A stretch of DNA of 5,247 nt from Ilumatobacteraceae bacterium (GTDB taxonomy: Bacteria > Actinomycetota > Acidimicrobiia > Acidimicrobiales > Ilumatobacteraceae): assembly GCA_016463105.1 (NCBI GenBank), contig JAEMRY010000083.1, positions 1-5,247 of the forward strand, in the 5' to 3' direction. The position numbers were made by a program, and so were the translations under genes. This document shows positions 1 to 4,587 of this stretch, one piece after another (positions within the stretch are counted from its first letter, which is position 1; each line of letters opens with the position of its first letter). The notes beneath the pieces were generated by a model. The model saw only the letters and a list, made by a program, of their open reading frames with translations, was not told the origin of the DNA and did not search any database.

Positions 1-210
1 GAACAAAACCATGACTGCTCCTATATATACGAGTACCTGAGTGACGGCGACGAATTCGGCTGCCAGCAAGATGTACTGGGCGGCGGCACCCGCAAGAACG
101 ACAACTAGCCATAATGCGGCGTGAACAACATTGTTGGTAGTCACGACACGAAGTGCAGCAACAATCATCACAATTGCAATTATCCAAAAGCCAATATTCT
201 GCGCAATCAC
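1..210 (-). CDS. nuoJ: NADH-quinone oxidoreductase subunit J (NuoJ), N-terminal part
   Basis: This is a membrane subunit of the complex I proton-pumping arm, and its 3' end runs off the left edge of the window. The visible 70 codons start at GTG (210-208). An in-frame TAA at 219-217 rules out a longer start apart from a rare ATT codon just upstream. The fragment holds two hydrophobic helices (about residues 7-22 and 30-51), then the family signature EFVAVTQVLVYIGAVMVLF at 52-70, which includes the conserved transmembrane helix 3 region (VYIGAVMVLF). The motif VVHAALWL near residue 29 is also typical. The gene follows nuoI after 19 nt. The nearest Shine-Dalgarno-like string (AAAGG, 230-226) lies 15 nt from the GTG, which is farther than usual, so expression may rely on coupling to nuoI. 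The identity is secure from the signature and from gene order. The exact start is fairly sure. Confidence 0.9.
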   Translation of the reverse strand, partial: MIAQNIGFWIIAIVMIVAALRVVTTNNVVHAALWLVVVLAGAAAQYILLAAEFVAVTQVLVYIGAVMVLF

Positions 211-229
211 AATTTTTTAACTATGCCTT

Positions 230-718
230 TCACTTCTTCTTTTTGTCTGCGCCAGATTCAAGTTCTGGTGCTTCTGGAACTGTTTCCATCCACTCACTCA
301 ATTTCGTCTTGTCGTGCAACAGGTCAGAAATATTTGGTTCAGAATATTCGTACTCTGGGCTCCAGAACAGTGCATCAAATGGACAAACCTCTACGCAAAT
401 ACCGCAATACATGCATAACGCGTAATCGATATCAAAGCGATCCAATAAATTGACTTGACGAGGTTTGCCACCTTCACGACGCGGCGGTGCAAGTTCTTTG
501 TGCGCCTCAATGTAGATGCACCAATCTGGGCACGAGCGTGAACACAACATGCATGATGTGCAATTGTCTTGATGTAAAGCAATAACTCCACGCGAACGAA
601 TCGGTGGAGTTTCTTTTTCGTGTGGATACTGCACCGTGTTAGAGCCCTTGGTCGCAGTCGTAAACAACGTGCCGAGAGTTACGCCGAGTCCTTTAATTAG
701 TCCTGGAACTTTTGCCAT
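230..718 (-). CDS. nuoI: NADH-quinone oxidoreductase subunit I (NuoI), 2x[4Fe-4S] ferredoxin-like
   Basis: The 162 aa peripheral subunit carries clusters N6a and N6b, which pass electrons towards N2 in NuoB. Two ferredoxin motifs are visible: C53, C56, C59, C63-P and C102, C105, C108, C112-P. The N-terminal region (GLIKGLGVTLGTLF, then VQYP near residue 29) is the usual NuoI membrane-docking segment. The first motif continues as PDWCIYI, so an extra cysteine (C67) replaces the usual small or aliphatic residue. I recall the same pattern in the NuoI of the second Streptomyces nuo cluster. The C-terminus is acidic and then ends in four lysines. The ATG at 718 overlaps the nuoH stop as TAATG and has a good Shine-Dalgarno, AAGGTGG, 7 nt upstream. 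The protein is complete and has normal length. A stand-alone ferredoxin is ruled out by the operon context and by the N-terminal segment. Confidence 0.97.
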   Translation of the reverse strand: MAKVPGLIKGLGVTLGTLFTTATKGSNTVQYPHEKETPPIRSRGVIALHQDNCTSCMLCSRSCPDWCIYIEAHKELAPPRREGGKPRQVNLLDRFDIDYALCMYCGICVEVCPFDALFWSPEYEYSEPNISDLLHDKTKLSEWMETVPEAPELESGADKKKK

Positions 719-1770
719 TAGAACACCACCTTAAGAATTGAAGTAACCATAATGTTGGCTAGCGCAACTGGGATCAAACCTTTCCAGGCAAATCGTTGCA
801 GTTGATCTTCGCGAAGTCGTGGATAACTAAATCGAATCCACATGATGATGAACACGAGCAACATCATTTTTGTAAACATGATTAACGGCCCAACAAAATT
901 CATCCAGTTAGCAATGTCATCTATTGAAGTCCAACCGAACCAAGTAAATGGCACTCCCCAACCACCGAGGAATAAGACCGAAGCGATCATTGCAAATACG
1001 CCTGCTGTAGCAAATTCGCCGATGAAAAATATCAAAAAGCGGAAGCCCGAATATTCGGTCATGTAACCAGAAACAAGTTCGCTTTCGGCGATCGGCATGT
1101 CAAACGGTGCTTGTGTAAGTTCTGCTTGAATCGCAATCATGAAAATGATAAATCCAACAAACTGACTTATGACATATGGATGTCCAACAACATCAATGCC
1201 GAACATCGAGCCGGAGTTCTGGGCAACAACAATTTTCTGTAAGTTCATCGTGCCAGCCTGAATGACCACACCCATAACCGCAAGCACCATCGGCAACTCA
1301 TAAGCAATCAATTGACCTGCCGCACGCAATCCACCGAGGAGTGAATATTTATTTGCACTTGACCAACCAGCAATCAAAATTCCGAGCACTGATACTGACG
1401 AAACTGCAAGTGCGTAAAACACTCCCGTTTCAAAATCGGTGAAAAAAGCATCAGGACCAAATGGCACGACCACCACAAGCAAAAACGTACTGACGAGCAC
1501 AATGATCGGCGCCATTTTAAAGATTCGAGCGTCAGCACGGTCTGGCACGATGTCTTCTTTTTGTAGCCACTTACCGACTTCGGCAAAAAGTTGCATCGAA
1601 CCATACGGGCCAGCCTCCATTGGGCCAAGCCGACTCTGCATAAACGACATCATCTTGAACAAGAAAATGTAAACGATGGTTCCTGCAGGAAGCAGAACCG
1701 CGACAAGTCCGCCGAGTACACGTAACAACGATTGGCCCCAATATGGAACCTCTGCGAGCAACCCAATCAT
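718..1770 (-). CDS. nuoH: NADH-quinone oxidoreductase subunit H (NuoH)
   Basis: The 350 aa, roughly eight-helix membrane subunit forms much of the quinone chamber and links it to the proton-pumping arm. Family blocks in order: QSRLGP at 45-50; KEDIVP and ADARIF at 71-84; GWSSANKYSLLGGLRA at 135-150, followed by AYELP (E158); AELTQAPFDMP and AESELVSGYMTEYSG at 216-242; GEF (E252); FLGGW near 267; and WIRFSYPRLREDQL at 311-324. Several acidic residues expected of the E-channel are kept (D73, E158, E229, E231, E239, E252). Others are replaced: L37 stands where ER(K/R) normally has Glu, M51-E52 where GPNR has Asn-Arg, and I227 where PEAE has Glu. The ATG overlaps the nuoD stop as ATGA, and GGAG lies 10 nt upstream, so translation is probably coupled. 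The gene directly follows nuoD, with no nuoEFG between them. Length and C-terminus are normal. Confidence 0.97.
   Translation of the reverse strand: MIGLLAEVPYWGQSLLRVLGGLVAVLLPAGTIVYIFLFKMMSFMQSRLGPMEAGPYGSMQLFAEVGKWLQKEDIVPDRADARIFKMAPIIVLVSTFLLVVVVPFGPDAFFTDFETGVFYALAVSSVSVLGILIAGWSSANKYSLLGGLRAAGQLIAYELPMVLAVMGVVIQAGTMNLQKIVVAQNSGSMFGIDVVGHPYVISQFVGFIIFMIAIQAELTQAPFDMPIAESELVSGYMTEYSGFRFLIFFIGEFATAGVFAMIASVLFLGGWGVPFTWFGWTSIDDIANWMNFVGPLIMFTKMMLLVFIIMWIRFSYPRLREDQLQRFAWKGLIPVALANIMVTSILKVVF
726..732 (-). promoter_or_regulatory. Ribosome binding site of nuoI
   Basis: AAGGTGG on the minus strand lies within the last codons of nuoH, 7 nt before the nuoI ATG at 718. It is the same heptamer as at nuoD and supports the annotated start. 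Confidence 0.7.
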
Positions 1771-2939
1771 CGGTCAATGTCTCCGAGAATGAAATAAAGT
1801 GAAGCCAAAATCGTCACAATGTCAGGAACGTAGACGCCACGCAGCAACCATGGAGTTATTGAAATATTATTGAAACTTGCCGAACGAATTTTTACTCTGA
1901 ATGGTCCGAGGTCGCCACGAGAAACTACGTAGTAGCCCATTTCGCCAAGTGGGTTCTCGGTTGACACCCATGCTTCGCCCTCAGGGACTTTAATAATTTT
2001 CGGTACTTTTGCCATTACTGGCCCTGACGGAATCGATCCGAGAAGCTGATCTACGATTTTTGTGGATTCACGAGTTTCTTGCAGACGAATCCAGCAACGC
2101 GCAAAACTGTCGCCGTCGGGATGTGTCCAAACTTTCCAATCAGCTTTGTTCCACATCATTGGCAATGTCTGATCGCGTCGTAAATCCCAATCAACACCGC
2201 TGGCTCGCAGGTTTGCGCCAGATAATCCATATTGCAAAGCAACATCACGCGGAATAACACCAATACCGCGAGTTCGTGATTGAAAGATTTCGTTGCCGAA
2301 TAGCAAGTCTTCGATCTGGTCACAGAAATTGCGCAACTTTTTCATTACGGCGCGAGTTTCATCGATCCATCCAGCAGGCAAATCATCTTTCAATCCACCG
2401 ATGCGGTCAAAGTTTGGATGGAACCGACCACCTGTGGCTGATTCAATCAAGTTCAAAACATATTCACGATCGCGGAATGCGAGAAATACCGGCGTGATTG
2501 CTCCAAGTTGCACACCAAGGTCACCAAGAAATAATGAAACGTTGGCGATGCGCGAAAGTTCGAACAAAATCGTGCGAATATATTGCGCACGCGTTGGTGC
2601 TTCAACGCCCATAAGTTTTTCTGCTGCCAAAATGAATGGAACTTCGTTGGCGAAACTTCCGAGCCAATCAATTCGATTGACGAGTGTCGTTACTTGTGGA
2701 AACGTTCGAACTTCGGTTAGTTTTTCGTAACCACGGTGCATATAACCGCAAGCCGGTTCAGCCCACACAACTTGTTCACCATCGAGGCGAGCGATGATTC
2801 GCAAAGTTCCGTGTGTCGCTGGGTGTTGCGGCCCAATGTTGAGAGTCATTCCTTCGGTTTCAAGTTCAAGATTTAACCGAGCATCGGCCGCCTGCGAAGC
2901 AATGTACGAAAGTTGCTGACGGTCACCAAGCATTGTCAT
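1767..2939 (-). CDS. nuoD: NADH-quinone oxidoreductase subunit D (NuoD)
   Basis: This 390 aa subunit of the hydrogenase-derived Q module forms the quinone headgroup pocket together with NuoB and NuoH. Visible family blocks: NIGPQHPATHGTLR at 34-47 (H39, H43); ACGYMHRGYEKL at 63-74; TGGRFHPNF and RIGGLKDDLP near 168-188; YGLSGANLRASGVDWDLRR in the middle; ENPLGEMGYYVVSRG and KIRSASFNN in the last quarter; and the C-terminal GDIDR. It is separate from NuoC, unlike the fused enterobacterial NuoCD. The start ATG overlaps the nuoC stop as TGATG and has AAGGTGG 9 nt upstream, which favours it over the second ATG at codon 3. Compared with the Thermus Nqo4 sequence as I remember it, headgroup residues differ: Trp92 for Tyr87, Gln144 for Asp139 and Tyr382 for Asp401. 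The catalytic-site histidine H43 (His38) is kept. The related soluble hydrogenase large subunits are excluded by the complex I operon and the motifs. Confidence 0.97.
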   Translation of the reverse strand: MTMLGDRQQLSYIASQAADARLNLELETEGMTLNIGPQHPATHGTLRIIARLDGEQVVWAEPACGYMHRGYEKLTEVRTFPQVTTLVNRIDWLGSFANEVPFILAAEKLMGVEAPTRAQYIRTILFELSRIANVSLFLGDLGVQLGAITPVFLAFRDREYVLNLIESATGGRFHPNFDRIGGLKDDLPAGWIDETRAVMKKLRNFCDQIEDLLFGNEIFQSRTRGIGVIPRDVALQYGLSGANLRASGVDWDLRRDQTLPMMWNKADWKVWTHPDGDSFARCWIRLQETRESTKIVDQLLGSIPSGPVMAKVPKIIKVPEGEAWVSTENPLGEMGYYVVSRGDLGPFRVKIRSASFNNISITPWLLRGVYVPDIVTILASLYFILGDIDR

Positions 2940-3619
2940 CAGGCATCACCACCTTTTGAATCTTGCGCGGCTAGTTCTGGCTCGTCGCCACCAGGCAATG
3001 GCTCAACGTCGACTATTCCTGGCCATGGTTTAACCATGCGTGCCAACAACGGGAAGTCTTTACGCAAGGGATGACCTTCGAAGTCAACCGGCAAGTACAT
3101 ATTTCGCAAATCATTATGACCAACAAAATCAATACCAAACATTTCATGTGTTTCGCGCTCGTGCCAATTTGCACCAGCAAAAATTGTGATCAGAGATTCA
3201 ACAGATGGCGAAGAATCTGCAACGTCAACTTTTACTGTTAATCCAAAATGGGTAGTTGAATTAACGATCCGAATAAAAACTTGCATCCGCGTATCGCCAC
3301 CGGCGTACCCCGAACGAATAGTCATGTCGCGCTCTGGTGCAGGCTCAGTTGGATCATCTTCACCTCGACCATACGGAGATGGCATCCAGTCAATCGCTGA
3401 CAAGAAACCAAAATAATCAAACGAATGAACATCACGAAGTTTTTGGACACTTGTTCGCCACGAATCTGTTCGAACACGAATCCATAAATCGTCACCAGGC
3501 TTAATGTGCGAATCAATTAATGCGTCACCGAGCGAACCCTTGATCGCTTCGAGCATCTGCTCACGCACTACGTCGACAGCCGGCGTGGTTGTTTCACTAT
3601 TAGACGACAACTGTTTCAC
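2939..3619 (-). CDS. nuoC: NADH-quinone oxidoreductase subunit C (NuoC)
   Basis: NuoC is a 30 kDa-type, cofactor-free structural subunit that packs against NuoD in the peripheral arm. With the GTG start at 3619 it has 226 aa. The signature lies at about residues 152-172 (W152, HERE, FGIDF, GH, LR), followed by GHPLRKDFP at 182-190. A loop at about 80-98 is rich in Asp, Glu and Pro and looks like a lineage insert. The C-terminal 25 residues are acidic and low in complexity. The start is uncertain. The GTG lies within AAGGGTG, leaving no room for a ribosome site. A TTG at 3610-3608, three codons in, has that same string at 6 nt spacing and may be the true start. The overlap with nuoB is 20 nt for the GTG or 11 nt for the TTG. 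The stop overlaps the nuoD start as TGATG. The identity is firm. Confidence 0.95.
   Translation of the reverse strand: MKQLSSNSETTTPAVDVVREQMLEAIKGSLGDALIDSHIKPGDDLWIRVRTDSWRTSVQKLRDVHSFDYFGFLSAIDWMPSPYGRGEDDPTEPAPERDMTIRSGYAGGDTRMQVFIRIVNSTTHFGLTVKVDVADSSPSVESLITIFAGANWHERETHEMFGIDFVGHNDLRNMYLPVDFEGHPLRKDFPLLARMVKPWPGIVDVEPLPGGDEPELAAQDSKGGDA
2949..2955 (-). promoter_or_regulatory. Ribosome binding site of nuoD
   Basis: AAGGTGG on the minus strand lies within the last codons of nuoC, 9 nt before the nuoD ATG at 2939. It supports that ATG over the one two codons later. The same heptamer is used for nuoI. Confidence 0.7.
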
Positions 3620-4145
3620 CCTTAGTCTCGGCTATTTGCGCAGCATCCATTGACTTGGTTCCTTCGCCGCGCCATCTCGCGCCCATATCTTCGTTTTTAA
3701 TTCGTTGTTGCAACAACACGATGCCTTCAAGAAGTGCCTCGGGTCGAGGCGGACACCCTGGTACATAAACATCAACAGGAATAATCTGATCAACACCTTT
3801 TGTCACCGAGTAACTATCCCAATATGGGCCGCCACAATTTGCACAACTGCCCATGCTGATTACATATTTTGGTTCAGGCATCTGCTCGTAGAGGCGACGA
3901 ATTACTGGCGCCATTTTGTCAGTGACCGTTCCTGAAATCACAACAAGATCTGCTTGGCGCGGACTTGCCGGCAATGGAATTACTCCAAGGCGCATCACGT
4001 CGTAACGCGGTGAACCAAACGCTGCACCCATTTCAATTGCGCAACAAGCAAGGCCCCACTGATAAACCCACAACGAATACGAGCGCCCGAGATTGAACAG
4101 CGTCGTCAGTGGTCTTGGCAATCTGCCGCGATCTACTAAACCCAT
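3600..4145 (-). CDS. nuoB: NADH-quinone oxidoreductase subunit B (NuoB), carries cluster N2
   Basis: NuoB holds [4Fe-4S] cluster N2, the last electron carrier before quinone, and sits between NuoD, NuoH and NuoI. From the ATG at 4145 the protein has 181 aa. The N2 ligands are visible: the tandem C34-C35 in GLACCAIE, C101 in GSCANCGG and C131 in VPGCPPRPEALL. C104 is an additional cysteine in that motif. SPRQADLVVISGTVTDKM at 61-78 is also characteristic, as is GPYWDSYSVTKGVDQIIPVD downstream. The frame is open to a TTG at 4166. The ATG is preferred because AAAGGTG lies exactly 7 nt before it and because NuoB proteins typically begin with MGL. The gene overlaps the end of nuoA by 10 nt. The final 20 residues are non-conserved. 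Among recalled families the best match is the NuoB of NuoEFG-less actinobacterial clusters. Confidence 0.96.
   Translation of the reverse strand: MGLVDRGRLPRPLTTLFNLGRSYSLWVYQWGLACCAIEMGAAFGSPRYDVMRLGVIPLPASPRQADLVVISGTVTDKMAPVIRRLYEQMPEPKYVISMGSCANCGGPYWDSYSVTKGVDQIIPVDVYVPGCPPRPEALLEGIVLLQQRIKNEDMGARWRGEGTKSMDAAQIAETKGETVVV
3617..3623 (-). promoter_or_regulatory. Ribosome binding site overlapping the GTG candidate start of nuoC
   Basis: AAGGGTG on the minus strand contains the GTG at 3619-3617 and stands 6 nt before an in-frame TTG at 3610. If it pairs with the ribosome, the TTG is the working start and NuoC is three residues shorter. Confidence 0.45.
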
Positions 4146-4501
4146 CGCAGCACACCTTTGCGCCAAGCGTAAATTAAACCCAACAGCAATACAAACACGA
4201 AAGCACCCATTTCAATTAAGCCGAACACTCCATAGCGCTCGAGTTGAGTTGCCCACGGAAAAATAAAAACAGCTTCAACATCGAACACGACGAACAGTAA
4301 TGCGAAAATGTAATAACGAACTTGACTCTGCGACCAACCATGCCCAACAGGATCGACGCCGCTTTCATAAGTCAACATTTTTTCTCTGTTCGGTCGATTT
4401 GGCCGCAGCAACGATGAGATCCACAAAAGCAAACCAGCGATCCCAACCGCTGCCCCGCCGAACCAAACGACCGTTAAATATGACCGAAGGAAGGTTGACA
4501 T
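4136..4501 (-). CDS. nuoA: NADH-quinone oxidoreductase subunit A (NuoA)
   Basis: NuoA is a small membrane subunit whose first loop wraps NuoH close to the quinone tunnel. It has 121 aa with three hydrophobic helices, at about 11-31, 62-82 and 94-112. The loop carries YESGVDPVG at 45-53, the family hallmark, and helix 2 carries VRYYIFALLFVVFDVEAVF with the conserved D74 and E76. FPWA follows at 81-84. E97 in the third helix is also conserved in position. It is the first nuo gene after an 86 nt gap, so it probably heads the transcript. The ATG is the only reasonable start, because an in-frame TAG lies five codons upstream. AGGGG stands only 1 nt from it, so no normally spaced ribosome site is present. 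Its last 10 nt overlap nuoB. The sequence is a complete family member of ordinary length. Confidence 0.96.
   Translation of the reverse strand: MSTFLRSYLTVVWFGGAAVGIAGLLLWISSLLRPNRPNREKMLTYESGVDPVGHGWSQSQVRYYIFALLFVVFDVEAVFIFPWATQLERYGVFGLIEMGAFVFVLLLGLIYAWRKGVLRWV
4153..4159 (-). promoter_or_regulatory. Ribosome binding site deciding the nuoB start
   Basis: AAAGGTG on the minus strand lies inside the end of nuoA, 7 nt before the ATG at 4145. This is the best-placed site in the overlap and selects the ATG over the in-frame TTG at 4166. Confidence 0.75.
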
Positions 4502-4587
4502 GCCCCTGTAAAACTAGTCTGCAAAAGCGTTCTAGCTTTAACCCCCGATCACTTTGATCGCTTGTGAAACATCGGCAGTACTGCGAA
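4502..4587 (-). promoter_or_regulatory. Intergenic region upstream of nuoA, probable nuo promoter region
   Basis: This is the only gap of note in the window, between the amidotransferase stop and the nuoA ATG. Because all nuo genes overlap or nearly touch, a promoter for the operon most likely lies here or within the upstream gene. A -10-like TAGTTT (4516-4511, minus strand) ends 9 nt before the ATG. I see no convincing TTGACA-like -35 at the right distance. If this -10 is real, the transcript would have almost no leader. The gap also contains the palindrome at 4546-4560. Transcription running through from the amidotransferase gene is an alternative, since no terminator is visible. Confidence 0.35.
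4546..4560. promoter_or_regulatory. Perfect 6+3+6 palindrome, candidate operator
   Basis: CGATCA and TGATCG are perfect inverted arms separated by CTT on the plus strand. They are centred about 52 nt upstream of the nuoA ATG. The symmetry would suit a dimeric DNA-binding regulator. It could also be a short hairpin, but no T-run follows on either strand, so it is not a standard terminator. I do not recognise it as the site of a known regulator. A 15 nt perfect palindrome in 86 nt of spacer is suggestive only. Confidence 0.3.

Noticed and set aside
1760..1780. A recent deletion of nuoEFG leaving a damaged junction
   Set aside because: Both genes have intact ends and overlap cleanly as ATGA, with a GGAG ahead of nuoH. 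No remnant of nuoE or nuoG sequence is visible.
2293..2730. Open frame of 145 codons on the plus strand opposite nuoD
   Set aside because: It is antisense to strongly conserved NuoD sequence, shows no recognisable motif, and looks like a low-complexity shadow of the real frame. The same holds for the other plus-strand frames across the window.
4146..4166. TTG at 4166 as the start of nuoB
   Set aside because: The ATG at 4145 has a well-spaced AAAGGTG and gives the usual MGL beginning. The TTG would need a longer overlap with nuoA and has no comparable site.
4538..4562. Palindrome plus adjacent bases as a terminator for the amidotransferase gene
   Set aside because: On the minus strand the arms are followed by GGGGTTAAAG, with no T-run. 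The stem is only 6 bp.
4562..4570. TTGTGAAAC resembling one half of a Rex (redox regulator) operator upstream of nuoA
   Set aside because: The matching half TTTCACAA at the required spacing is absent, since the following bases are CATCGGCA. A half-site of this length is easily found by chance.
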